Origin: Marinomonas rhodophyticola
GTDB lineage: Bacteria; Pseudomonadota; Gammaproteobacteria; Pseudomonadales; Marinomonadaceae
Reading direction: 5' to 3'
Assembly: GCF_026113935.1 (NCBI RefSeq)
Contig: NZ_JAPEUL010000009.1
Coordinates: forward strand, 826,501 to 890,500
DNA: 64,000 nt
The translations under genes were made by a program, and so were the position numbers. Under the pieces are notes generated by a model. That model did not search any database and was not told the origin of the DNA. It saw only the letters and a list, made by a program, of their open reading frames with translations. Numbering within the stretch: position 1 is the stretch's first letter; each line of letters opens with the position of its first letter. Positions 1 to 8,247 of this stretch are shown one piece after another.

Positions 1-158
1 GAAAGAATGCGCGCCATGGCTTTTAGCAAGGTGGATTTCCCGCAGCCATTTGGACCAAGCAGAGCGATGATTTTCCCTTCAGGAATACTCAAATTAACCT
101 GCTTTACGATGGCTTTATCATGGTAGCCAATGGATAAATTGTGAGTGCTAATAGACAT
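1..158 (-). CDS. fecE: Iron-dicitrate ABC transporter ATPase FecE (N-terminal part, runs off the window)
   Basis: The first about 52 codons of an ABC-transporter ATPase are present; the rest lies beyond the left edge. The Walker A motif GPNGCGKST is complete at about residues 35-43, and the N-terminus (MSISTHNLSIGYHDK) has the A-loop tyrosine typical of siderophore and ferric-citrate ATPases. The start lies 3 bases after the stop of the upstream permease, so it is the last visible gene of fecBCDE. Its role would be ATP hydrolysis on the cytoplasmic face, driving uptake through the FecC/FecD channel. The FecE name comes from the operon partners, mainly FecB; the fragment alone shows only the family. 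Confidence 0.85.
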   Translation of the reverse strand, partial: MSISTHNLSIGYHDKAIVKQVNLSIPEGKIIALLGPNGCGKSTLLKAMARIL

Positions 159-161
159 CAA

Positions 162-1121
162 TTATTTTGTCCTAAAGAGTAACCAAAGAAAATACGGTGC
201 GCCGATAATGGCGGTCATAATACCAGCGGGTAATTCAATCGGTGGATCAATGGTACGAGCCGCGAGATCGGCCAGCAGCAGCAAAATGGCGCCAACCAAC
301 ATGGTGGAAGGTAAGAGCAATTGATGGCGTCCACCAACCAGTTTACGAGTTAAATGAGGGGCTACTAAGCCTAGGAAGCCGATTGGACCACAAATCGCGA
401 CACATGAGGCAGTGAGTCCAACGGCAATAGCTAGCGAGACTAAGCGCAACGTGCTTGCTTTAACGCCAAGACTAATAGCGCTGTCGTCGCCAAGATGAAT
501 AAGATTGAGTGGCTTAGCGAGCCAAAGCGCACAAGGAATAAGCAGTAGCCAAGGCAATAACATAGCAAGTTGATTCCAACCGCGTCCCCATAAACTCCCA
601 GTCAGCCATAATAATGCGTTGTTTATTTCTAAGGGTTTAACCAGCATCAAAAAATCGACACAGCTGGCGTAGAGCGCGGCTAATGCGACACCGGTGATGG
701 CCAGTTTAATCGTGCTACTGTGTCGACCGCATAGCCACCAGAGCATCAGCGCGGCAATCAAGCTGCCGATTAACGCGACAGCAGGCAACCAACCGATATC
801 TGCACTGGGAAAAAACGTCATATAAAAGACAGCGGCTAGCCCCGCCCCATGACTGACACCAAGCACATCCGGTGATGCCAAGGGATTACGAATCACCCCT
901 TGAACCAAGGCGCCAGCAAGGGCCATCATGGCGCCCACTAACATAGCCAAAATAGTACGAGGAAAACGGTATTCATGAACGGTAAAGTAGTTCGCGTTAC
1001 CGACTTGAAATCCTTCTATAATATGTTTAAAGGGAAGTGATACCGCACCAAACATTAGGTTTGCGAGCAGCAAGCCTAACAAGATAAGCAACAATAGTGG
1101 CAGTGAGCGCGAGCCTATCAT
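162..1121 (-). CDS. fecD: Ferric-dicitrate ABC transporter permease FecD
   Basis: A 319-residue FecCD-family (BtuC-like) inner-membrane permease. It is almost wholly hydrophobic. The family motif NPLASPDVLG is at about residues 79-88 and the GPIGFLGLVAPH motif is near residue 250. The reading frame is open further upstream, but those codons overlap the previous gene. The ATG chosen overlaps the stop of fecC (ATGA), the usual coupling in this operon, and gives the family length (E. coli FecD has 318 residues). It should pair with FecC to form the translocation channel that receives ferric citrate from FecB. No defect is seen. Confidence 0.88.
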   Translation of the reverse strand: MIGSRSLPLLLLILLGLLLANLMFGAVSLPFKHIIEGFQVGNANYFTVHEYRFPRTILAMLVGAMMALAGALVQGVIRNPLASPDVLGVSHGAGLAAVFYMTFFPSADIGWLPAVALIGSLIAALMLWWLCGRHSSTIKLAITGVALAALYASCVDFLMLVKPLEINNALLWLTGSLWGRGWNQLAMLLPWLLLIPCALWLAKPLNLIHLGDDSAISLGVKASTLRLVSLAIAVGLTASCVAICGPIGFLGLVAPHLTRKLVGGRHQLLLPSTMLVGAILLLLADLAARTIDPPIELPAGIMTAIIGAPYFLWLLFRTK

Positions 1122-2118
1122 AAGGTCCTCTTGCGGACGAGATAGATGAAAAACGGTGCGCCGATGAGCGCCAAAATTGCCCCAGCGGGCGTTTCTGCGG
1201 GATAAATAATGGCACGACTGACGGTATCCGATAAAACCACTAGGCAAGCACCGAGTATCATGGCAATGGGCAAAAATTTGCGATGGTCTTGCCCCGCCAG
1301 CATTCTAGCCATATGAGGAATAAGTAGCCCAACAAAGCCAATGGCGCCTACGCTGCTGATGGCGCTGCCCACTAGCAGCAAGACCAGAAAGCTACTGCCC
1401 AATTTCACCCACATAAGCGATACGCCAAGGTTGCGAGCATTATCGTCGCCAAGCTGTAATAGATTGAGCGAGGGGCAATAAAAAGAGCGCCTAATAATCC
1501 GATAATACAGACAGGCCATAAGGCGTCAAAGGTGTGCCATCGGGCATCGGTCAAGCTACCTGCAAGCCAAGTCAGCACCCCAGCGGCTTGGTCCTCTGCG
1601 ATAATTATCACCGCTTTGGTTAAAGCCGCACACAATGCGGAGATAGCGACACCTGCTAGCACCAATCGGCCATGTTCATTGCCACCACGCCACGCGCTAC
1701 CCAGTAGCATAACAAAAGCCCATGCAATACCTCCGCCAATGATGGCAGCGGCTGACGTGCCGAGTAAACCAAACCAAGGAGCAATGGTAGAAACCGTTGC
1801 CATGCCCAGTGCTGCGCCAGCATTGATGCCCAAAACAGAAGGAGAGGCGAGAGGGTTTTGTGTTAAACCTTGCATAATCACGCCCGCTGCTGCGAGATTG
1901 GCTCCCACCATAATACCGATAAGGACTCTGGGCAGTCTTAAATCGTGGACGATATGCTGAGCGATGCTTTCTGCGTTCATATCGTATAAAGCGTGCAGAG
2001 CATCCATCGGCGTAATAGTTATTACCGACCAGCTAAATAAGCTGATCCATGAACAAATTAATAAAAGCAGCAACAATGCTAGGCATTGGCCGACAAAAGG
2101 CAGGCGTATTGAGATCAT
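1118..2118 (-). CDS. fecC: Ferric-dicitrate ABC transporter permease FecC (frameshifted in this sequence)
   Basis: The second FecCD-family permease, split by a one-base frameshift near 1465-1475. The N-terminal frame covers residues 1 to about 215 and holds NPLASPSVLG. The C-terminal frame resumes at LNLLQLGDDNA and ends VRKRTL. One extra base in a CGCTC stretch (for example CGCCTC) rejoins them as APRLNLLQLGDD and gives about 333 residues, close to E. coli FecC (332). The start overlaps the fecB stop as ATGA. The reading on both sides is well conserved, so a sequence error is more likely than a broken gene. It forms the inner-membrane channel with FecD. Confidence 0.82.
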
Positions 2119-3035
2119 TTATTCGTGTTAAAGACCTTAATAAGATCTTGCCCCATGGTTTCGGCTGAAATAATGCCGCGACAACGAGACCAAGTATTAG
2201 GGTTAACAGAATAAATATGCTTGTTTTTGGTCGCTTTTAACACAGACCACAGTGGTTCATTTTTCCATTTATCGATGATGCTTGGAGTGACATAATTGCC
2301 GACGATAAAGTAGTCAGGATTTACTGCAAGGAATTGCTCTAGGCTGGTTTGGCGATAAGCGTCGTCGCTTCTGCCTGTGTTGGCATTTTTTAAGCCTAAG
2401 GCTCGAATCACACCGCCAGCGTAAGAATCGGCGGTATGCAAAAACAGTGCGTCATCACGCGCTACTCCAAATTGCACTTCTTTTCCTTCTGGTAATTGTT
2501 TTGCAAAATCGGCCATTCTTTGAGCATGCAGCTTTAAGCGCGCTTGCATTTCGTTGTCTTTGCCAATGGCTTTGCCGATGATAGCGGTGGCGTGAAGGTT
2601 CTCTTCATAGTTAGCTCGACGTGACGGCAAAATTAAGGTCGGTGCTATTTTCTGCAGATCCGCATACACCCCTTCATGGCGAGAAATGTCTGCAATGATG
2701 AGGTCCGGTTTAAGCGATGCGATGGTTTCAAGGCTGGGCTGAGAGCGTGTACCGACGGATGTCCAATCGCCAATTACATCACGAATTTCTTTTAAAATAC
2801 GCTCAGGATCTTTGTCGTCGGCAATGCCCACAGGACTGACACCAACAGCCGCCAATGCGTCTACAAAGGAAAGCTCTAATACGACAATGCGTTTTGGAAT
2901 GTAATCTAGGCTAAATGTGCCCTTACTGTCTTCTACACTATTGTGAATACCGTTTTGTGTAGAAGCAAAGGCGGGGACAGAGAAAGAGAGACACAGTATA
3001 AGGGTAGAGAGGGTAATAGCGAAAAAACGCTTCAT
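2115..3035 (-). CDS. fecB: Ferric-dicitrate periplasmic binding protein FecB
   Basis: A 306-residue solute-binding protein (Peripla_BP_2 fold). A signal peptide (MKRFFAITLSTLILCL...AFA) is followed by segments close to E. coli FecB as I recall it: PKRIVVLELSFVDALAAVGV, PVGIADD, SVGTRSQPSLE and LKPDLIIAD. The ATG at 3035 is chosen because it starts the signal peptide; the open frame continues 15 codons upstream without such a sequence. The protein delivers ferric dicitrate to FecCD in the periplasm. It is the first gene of fecBCDE and is preceded by a Fur-like palindrome. The outer-membrane receptor fecA and the fecIR regulators are not in the window. Confidence 0.88.
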   Translation of the reverse strand: MKRFFAITLSTLILCLSFSVPAFASTQNGIHNSVEDSKGTFSLDYIPKRIVVLELSFVDALAAVGVSPVGIADDKDPERILKEIRDVIGDWTSVGTRSQPSLETIASLKPDLIIADISRHEGVYADLQKIAPTLILPSRRANYEENLHATAIIGKAIGKDNEMQARLKLHAQRMADFAKQLPEGKEVQFGVARDDALFLHTADSYAGGVIRALGLKNANTGRSDDAYRQTSLEQFLAVNPDYFIVGNYVTPSIIDKWKNEPLWSVLKATKNKHIYSVNPNTWSRCRGIISAETMGQDLIKVFNTNK

Positions 3036-3071
3036 GAGATAGCCTTTGAGTATGAAGAAAAAACACAATAA

Positions 3072-3086
3072 TGATAACACTTATCA
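3072..3086 (-). promoter_or_regulatory. Candidate Fur box upstream of fecB
   Basis: A perfect inverted repeat TGATAA-GTG-TTATCA lies 37 bases before the fecB start, inside an AT-rich stretch (minus strand CATTATTG follows). It resembles the core of the Fur consensus (GATAATGATAATCATTATC). The place and the iron-uptake operon next to it fit iron repression. This is a pattern match only. Confidence 0.65.
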
Positions 3087-3184
3087 ATTATATTTGAAGT
3101 GTTTTTCGCGCCAGTCTGGGAGGCTCGTTTTCACTGTTAGATCTGTGTTTAAACATATGCTGTAGCCTAGCAATGAACATGGCA

Positions 3185-4196
3185 TCATATGCTCTCGCCG
3201 GCTTCTATTTGGAAGGGCAAATCAATAATGCGTTGTGAAACGGGGTTTCCTTGTAAGCGCGACAGTAAGTGCTCGGCGGCAAGGCGTCCCATTTCTTCGC
3301 GGGGTGTGATAACGGTCGCGAGTAAAGGTACCATAGCACGGGAAATATCATGACCATGAAAGCCTGCGATGCCAATGTCTTGTGGCACGTTAATTCCCGC
3401 TTTTTGACAAGCATAGAGTGCGCCGATAGCCAAATCGTCATTGGTACAAAAAATACCATCAGTATCAGGTTGTTGCTGTAGGGCATCTTTTAAAAACTTC
3501 GCCCCTAATGTGAAGGAGGAAGCGCTGTTGGTTTTTAAGCACAAAGGCACTAAGCCGTTGTCGTGCATGGCGGTTTCATAGCCTTTAATTTTAAATAAGG
3601 TGCGTTGGTCCATGCGGGCCGCAAAATAAACAATTTTTTGTCGTCCTTTTTGAATCATGAACTCCGTCATAGCGTAAGCGGCGGCTTGATTATCTATGCC
3701 GATGGCTTGTTCTATAGGAGGGGAAACCGAATCCATGATTTCAATCACTGGAATACCAGCGACAGAAAGCATTTTTCTAACACGTTCAGTATGGTAACTT
3801 TCAGAAATAATCAGGCCATCGACACCATAGGAGAGCAGGGTAGCGATACGGGATTCCTCTGCTTCTTTGCTATAACCATAGTGAGCCAACATCGTCTGAT
3901 AGCCAGCAGGTTCAAGTATCGATTCAATTCCACGGATAACTTCAGCGAAAACCTGGTTTGTCAAAGAGGGCAGTAACACACCAATCGCGTGACTTTTTGA
4001 TTTGGATAAAATATCAGGAGCCTCGGTTTGGTATGTAGCCTAAGTCTTCTAATGCTTCCGCTATTTTGGTTTGTAATGGTACAGAGACTTGCTCTGGGTT
4101 TCTAAGAAAACGACTCACGGTCATCTTAGTGACACCAACCAAATCAGCCACGTCTTGTAAAGTAGGGCGCTTATTTTTTGTATTTGAGATTTTCAT
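3185..4196 (-). CDS. gntR: LacI-family gluconate repressor GntR (frameshifted in this sequence)
   Basis: A gluconate-utilisation repressor. The N-terminal helix-turn-helix is TLQDVADLVGVTKMTVSRF, and the C-terminal sugar-binding core has LLPSLTNQVFAEV, LAHYGY, CTNDDLAIGAL and GIAGFHGHDI, all close to E. coli GntR. One surplus base at about 4018-4024 splits the gene: the coding strand reads CGAGGCTCCTGA where CGAGCTCCTGA would give NRAPD as in E. coli. Corrected length is about 336 residues (E. coli 331). The start MKISNTK is chosen over an upstream in-frame ATG because a GntR-like operator lies just in front of it, at 4218-4231. It probably senses gluconate and represses itself and the TRAP-gntK operon. 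Confidence 0.88.
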
Positions 4197-4217
4197 ACCA
4201 GTGACGTATCCATGTTT

Positions 4218-4231
4218 TGTTACACGTAACA
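4218..4231. promoter_or_regulatory. GntR-type operator in front of gntR
   Basis: The palindrome TGTTA-CACG-TAACA lies 22 bases upstream of the gntR start. It has the same half-sites (TGTTA/TAACA, 4-base centre) as the two palindromes upstream of the TRAP operon at 7991 and 8014. The arrangement suggests autoregulation of gntR. Confidence 0.7.
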
Positions 4232-4335
4232 TTATCATAAGCCATTCATGGCTAGAAACAAAAAATAGCCGTTATTGAGTTGTTTTTTTAATAAAAATAA
4301 GATTCATATCGAGAGTAAGTGTTTACTTATTTTAT

Positions 4336-4372
4336 GAAAAGAAGCACAACATATGATTGTGCCTCTTGTTTT
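4336..4372 (-). terminator. Rho-independent terminator after gntK
   Basis: On the minus strand the stem AGAGGCACAA / TTGTGCTTCTT, with one wobble pair, encloses ATCATATG-type loop bases and is followed by TTTT. It lies 11 bases past the gntK stop and would separate gntK from gntR. Confidence 0.6.
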
Positions 4373-4382
4373 AAGGGATCTC

Positions 4383-4874
4383 TTATTTTTTCGCCAAAAG
4401 TGTTAGCGCTTCATTTAACACCACGTCTGCTTCTTGAGAAATGTCGATTACGAAGGCTTCGTCTTCAGTTGGCTCGATCAGGGTGGCGAACTGGCTTTCA
4501 AGCATGTTGCGGCCATTAAAATAGTGACCATCACGTTTTTGATGGCGTTGCCAAATGGTATCTATATCACCTTTTAGGTAGATCATGGTGACGTCGTCTA
4601 AGCCATTTCGCAGCATGGCGCGATATTCTGGTTTTAATCCAGAGCAGGCGATTACCGCTGTAGGGTTGTCGATCAAGATGGTGTTGAGTGTTGCCAACCA
4701 ATCCTTGCGATCTTCATCAGTGAGCGGCGTGCCTTGGCGCATTTTGTCTACATTGGCTTGGCTGTGAAAGTCGTCGCCATCAAAAAATGGATAGCCAAGT
4801 TTGTCAGCGATGCTTTTGCCTATCAAAGATTTTCCTGAGCCTGATACGCCTAGCACTACAATTCTTTTTGTCAT
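4383..4874 (-). CDS. gntK: Gluconokinase GntK
   Basis: A 163-residue kinase that phosphorylates D-gluconate to 6-phosphogluconate with ATP, feeding the Entner-Doudoroff or pentose-phosphate route in the cytoplasm. The P-loop GVSGSGKS is at residues 9-16. Further family signatures are FFDGDDFHSQANVDKMRQG, LTDEDR..WL and YLKGD. Its length is usual for the thermoresistant gluconokinase family (about 165-175). It follows the TRAP genes on the same strand with an 83-base gap and precedes gntR, so substrate entry, phosphorylation and regulation are together. This kinase is the main evidence that the TRAP transporter carries gluconate or a related sugar acid. Confidence 0.9.
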   Translation of the reverse strand: MTKRIVVLGVSGSGKSLIGKSIADKLGYPFFDGDDFHSQANVDKMRQGTPLTDEDRKDWLATLNTILIDNPTAVIACSGLKPEYRAMLRNGLDDVTMIYLKGDIDTIWQRHQKRDGHYFNGRNMLESQFATLIEPTEDEAFVIDISQEADVVLNEALTLLAKK

Positions 4875-4957
4875 TTTCTGGTTTCCTCATCACCTTGCTG
4901 TTACCAGCAAGGTTGTGTCGTTCAAAAAGCCGTATTGAACGGCATGGTCGCAATGGG

Positions 4958-6274
4958 TTATTTCCACCAAAGGGCCAGCTCAGGGAAGAATATGACCAAG
5001 GCGAGTACAAAAACTTGCAGGCCAATAAACGGCAGCAGGGAGCTGAAAATTTCGCCAAGACTAATATCTTTTGGTGCCACAGACTTAAGATAAAACGCTG
5101 CAGGACCAAAAGGTGGTGATAGGAAAGATACCTGCATGTTCAAACAGAACACCACACCAAACCAAATAGGGTCTAAGCCAAGTCCGGTGATGATTGGGAC
5201 AAAGATCGGCATGGTTAATAGTGCAACACCGACCCAATCTAGGAACATACCTAGAACAAACAAGATCAGCATCATGATCATGACAGTGCCCATGACGCTG
5301 CCACCACTTAATGACAGGATGATTTCTTCAACGAAATCGATACCGCCCATGAGGTTATAAACACCAACCAGCGCCGTGGCACCAATACCGATCCAGATGA
5401 TCATGCCGCAAGTACTCATGGTCGCTTTGGCGCTGTCTTTTAGCATGGCAAAATTCAATTCGCCGCGAATCGCCGCGCTAATGAGGATACCAACAACGCC
5501 CAGGGCAGAGGCTTCAGTGACCGATGCGATACCTGTATAAATACTGCCCAATACCATCATCACGGTAAGCAATGGAAACAGTAGCGCTTTGAAATAATTA
5601 ATATCTTCGTCTGCTGCGAGTTCTTCTGCACTAGGAAGTGGTGCGTATTCTGGATGAATACGACACAAGATCAGTACATAAGCCATGTAGGCAAATGCTA
5701 GAATAAAAGCAGGCAAAAAGGCGGCTTTAAACAAATCGCCAATGGAAACGCTGGCTGTCAAACCGTAAATAATCAAAACGATACTAGGCGGTAACATGGT
5801 GCCCAGTGCGCCACCGGCGCAGGTCGTACCAATTGCCAATTTACGGTTATAACCAAGGCGTAGCATCTGCGGTAACGCCAAAATACCTAGCAGGACGGTT
5901 TCACCACCAATCACGCCAGACATTGACGCCAAAACAACGGCAACCAATAAAGTTTGTATTGCTACGCCACCGCGGAGTTTACGACCAAACACTTTCATGG
6001 CGTCGAATAAGTCGCGAGCAATGCCTGATCGGTCTAATAACGCGGCCATTAATACAAACATGGGCACGGCAAGGAAAACATAGTCACCAACAAAACTGTA
6101 TAGACGGCTGGTGATCAAAGGTAAGGCGCCAACACCAAACCAACCAATCGCAAAAATAAGGGCAACCAAAGCGGTAACAAAGGCCAATTGCATGCCAGTT
6201 AGCAACAATAAAATCATCGAACCAAGCATGAGTAGGCTGCCGTAGCCTATTCCAATCGCGGACAAATCAAACAT
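4958..6274 (-). CDS. TRAP transporter large membrane subunit (DctM type)
   Basis: A 438-residue, highly hydrophobic protein with about 12 membrane segments, matching the DctM family. Typical segments are LAVPMFVLMAALLDRSGIARDLFDAM, GGETVLLGILALPQMLRLGYN, GTMLPPSIVLIIYG and FLDWVGVALLTMPIFVPI. It catalyses Na+-coupled substrate import with the DctQ subunit and the DctP binding protein. Its start overlaps the dctQ stop by 8 bases, showing translational coupling. The gene context (gntK, gntR and GntR-type operators) suggests gluconate or another hexonate as substrate; this is inference, because subunit sequence alone does not reveal the substrate. Confidence 0.9.
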   Translation of the reverse strand: MFDLSAIGIGYGSLLMLGSMILLLLTGMQLAFVTALVALIFAIGWFGVGALPLITSRLYSFVGDYVFLAVPMFVLMAALLDRSGIARDLFDAMKVFGRKLRGGVAIQTLLVAVVLASMSGVIGGETVLLGILALPQMLRLGYNRKLAIGTTCAGGALGTMLPPSIVLIIYGLTASVSIGDLFKAAFLPAFILAFAYMAYVLILCRIHPEYAPLPSAEELAADEDINYFKALLFPLLTVMMVLGSIYTGIASVTEASALGVVGILISAAIRGELNFAMLKDSAKATMSTCGMIIWIGIGATALVGVYNLMGGIDFVEEIILSLSGGSVMGTVMIMMLILFVLGMFLDWVGVALLTMPIFVPIITGLGLDPIWFGVVFCLNMQVSFLSPPFGPAAFYLKSVAPKDISLGEIFSSLLPFIGLQVFVLALVIFFPELALWWK

Positions 6275-6830
6275 CTTTACGTTTCCTTAAGCCATTTAAT
6301 TCTTGTATTAAGTGCAAGGAAAACTGCACAAACATGATGCACAAAGTGGCAAACACCATACCTTTTACCAAGGCAGGGAACATCGGATCCCAAGCTGACC
6401 CAGACGTTTCTAAACGCAAATCTCCTAATGGTGTAAACCAAGAGTCTTGTACCATTTGATAGGCCGCCCAACTAAGCAGACCAGAAAATAATAGCCCCAT
6501 AATGTGATGAAAAACATTCAGCCAACGGCGTGTTGTATCAGAAACGAGGTCGTATATGAGTACGACGCGAACATGTTTATTAATAGATAGGGCGTAAATA
6601 CCGCCATAAATAAATAACATACCGCCAAGAAAAGAAGCTGTTTCATGTACCCACATGGTGGGAGCATTAAACACATAGCGCATCAATACTTCATAAAAAG
6701 AAATGGCTACGGTAAAAAGAAACAATAGACTGATGGTGTTGCCAAAAGTATAAATCACCTTATCTAACGCATTTCTAGGGCGCTCTGAACTATCAGGCGT
6801 CTCTGGATGAATTTCGTTTTTCATGATCAT
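6267..6830 (-). CDS. TRAP transporter small membrane subunit (DctQ type)
   Basis: A protein of about 187 residues with four predicted membrane segments and the DctQ signature region YVFNAPTMWVHETASFLGGMLFIYGGIYAL near residues 50-80. It forms the membrane domain with the DctM subunit. Two ATGs two codons apart (6830 and 6824) are possible starts; a GGA upstream fits the second slightly better. It lies between the binding protein, from which it is separated by a strong hairpin at 6845-6880, and dctM, which it overlaps. Confidence 0.88.
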   Translation of the reverse strand: MIMKNEIHPETPDSSERPRNALDKVIYTFGNTISLLFLFTVAISFYEVLMRYVFNAPTMWVHETASFLGGMLFIYGGIYALSINKHVRVVLIYDLVSDTTRRWLNVFHHIMGLLFSGLLSWAAYQMVQDSWFTPLGDLRLETSGSAWDPMFPALVKGMVFATLCIMFVQFSLHLIQELNGLRKRKDV

Positions 6831-6844
6831 AATCCAATGAAAAT

Positions 6845-6880
6845 CAGGCGCCGATGCAATGTGTCATTGCAGGACGCCTG
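6845..6880 (-). other. Intercistronic hairpin between dctP and dctQ
   Basis: An inverted repeat with outer arms CAGGCG/CGCCTG and inner arms TGCAAT/ATTGCA, total 36 bases, lies between the dctP stop and the dctQ start. It has no long T-run. Such hairpins commonly protect the binding-protein mRNA or reduce read-through, so more binding protein than membrane subunit is made. The structure is seen; the function is inferred. Confidence 0.55.
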
Positions 6881-6908
6881 TTTGCAGGTTTAAAAGGTTT
6901 GTCTCAGA

Positions 6909-7925
6909 TTAGAGGAGATCGTTTTCTTCTAGGTATTTGGTAATTGAGTCATACACTTTTTGTGCGTTAGCCGAACCTTTGGCGAATTCAGCCCATTGAG
7001 TGCGAGCAATTTCACGGAACTTCTTACGTTCTTCAGCAGACCAATCATGGATAGTGATGTTTGGGTCCGCTTTGGCTGCTTTTACCGCGGCTTGGTCAGC
7101 AATACGTAATTGCGTTGTCATGTCTTCGGAGAAGTCACGTACTGAAACCGTTAAGATTGCTTGAATATCGGCTGGTAATGCGTCCCACTTTTTCTTATTC
7201 ATTGATATATCGATCAATGGTAAAGAGTGGAAACCAGGCTGAACAGGGTGTGTTGCAATGTCGTTCATGCCCGCTTTTTGATTGGTTGAGAAAACCGTGT
7301 AGTCAGCGGCGTCGATAACGCCTTTGCTTAGGCCTGTGAATACTTCAGAACCTGGCAGGTTTACTGGAGCGGCACCCGCAGCAGCGAATACACGTTGAAC
7401 AAGTCCTTCAGGCGCACGCAGTTTTAGGCCTTTTAAGTCCGCGACACTGTCTAGCGGAACACGAGACACTAAAGATTCAACTCCAGTTGTAGAGCCACCG
7501 ATGAATTTCACACCATAAGGCGCATAAAGTTCATTCATTAGCTCGTAACCACCACCGTAGTTAACGTACTGAAGTAGTTGCTGGGTGTTTGACCATGCGC
7601 CCACTGTGTTACCAATTAGGCCAAAGGCTGGATCTTTACCAGAGAAGAATTCAGTAGCCGTAATATGGCCATCTAAAATGCCCATTTTAATACCGTCTAA
7701 GGTTTCTGTGTGCTTAAAAATACTGCCTACTGGAAGTAAATCAATTTGTACACGTCCCCCTGTCATCTCCTCGACACGTTGTGTCCATTCTTTTTGAACT
7801 TGGAAATTTTTATCACCCGCTGGGTCAGAGGACTGAAATTTAAACTTGTAATCCGCTGCAATCGCTGAGGTAGAAAGGATGCCAGCCATAGTCGCTGTTA
7901 GTAAGGTGGTGCTGAATTTATTCAT
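6909..7925 (-). CDS. TRAP transporter periplasmic binding protein (DctP type)
   Basis: A 338-residue TRAP-family extracytoplasmic binding protein with a Sec signal peptide (MNKFSTTLL...AIAA, cleavage at about residue 23). Family features are FKFQSSDPAGDKNFQVQKEW, the conserved arginine of LKLRAPEG near residues 165-172 that normally binds the substrate carboxylate, and GAAPVNLPGSEVF. It is the first gene of the operon dctP-dctQ-dctM-gntK. Two GntR-type operators lie 66-104 bases upstream. The carboxylate-binding arginine and the gluconate genes around it suggest gluconate or another aldonate. Confidence 0.9.
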   Translation of the reverse strand: MNKFSTTLLTATMAGILSTSAIAADYKFKFQSSDPAGDKNFQVQKEWTQRVEEMTGGRVQIDLLPVGSIFKHTETLDGIKMGILDGHITATEFFSGKDPAFGLIGNTVGAWSNTQQLLQYVNYGGGYELMNELYAPYGVKFIGGSTTGVESLVSRVPLDSVADLKGLKLRAPEGLVQRVFAAAGAAPVNLPGSEVFTGLSKGVIDAADYTVFSTNQKAGMNDIATHPVQPGFHSLPLIDISMNKKKWDALPADIQAILTVSVRDFSEDMTTQLRIADQAAVKAAKADPNITIHDWSAEERKKFREIARTQWAEFAKGSANAQKVYDSITKYLEENDLL

Positions 7926-7990
7926 GGTGTTGCTTCCTATTGTTTTTTTTCTATGAACCGTTTGTAGGAAAGTGCCTGATTTTGCGGTAT

Positions 7991-8006
7991 ATGTTACCGG
8001 TAACTA
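7991..8006. promoter_or_regulatory. GntR-type operator 1 upstream of the TRAP operon
   Basis: ATGTTACCGGTAACTA is a near-perfect palindrome matching the ATGTTA-N4-TAACAT pattern known for E. coli GntR/IdnR. Its centre lies 23 bases from a second copy, about two helix turns, which fits cooperative binding on one face. Confidence 0.75.
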
Positions 8007-8013
8007 AGATACG

Positions 8014-8029
8014 ATGTTACCGATAACAT
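8014..8029. promoter_or_regulatory. GntR-type operator 2 upstream of the TRAP operon
   Basis: ATGTTACCGATAACAT has both half-sites perfect (ATGTTA/TAACAT). It is paired with the copy at 7991-8006 and shares half-sites with the palindrome in front of gntR at 4218. The rest of the 7926-8247 gap between dctP and siaA holds no gene I can see. Confidence 0.78.
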
Positions 8030-8247
8030 TTCTATGTCGTCAAGTGTTTGTGCAGGTAATTTTGTTCTTAATTTTTAGATTATTGATTTTGAAAGATATT
8101 TTTCATCATGTTGAAAGTGATGAATAGAGCATGTGTTTTGAATGCACGATAAAACCTAGTGTCGATTTACAAAATATTACGCCTTTTTTGTCGAGATCAG
8201 GTTAATGTTGGGAGTATTTTTATTTAGTAAATGAAGGATGTTTTGGA

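Noticed and set aside
1532-1960. Open plus-strand frame of about 140 codons opposite fecC
   Set aside because: It lies wholly antisense to a conserved permease and its protein is Ala/Pro-rich without a family pattern; it has no supported start.
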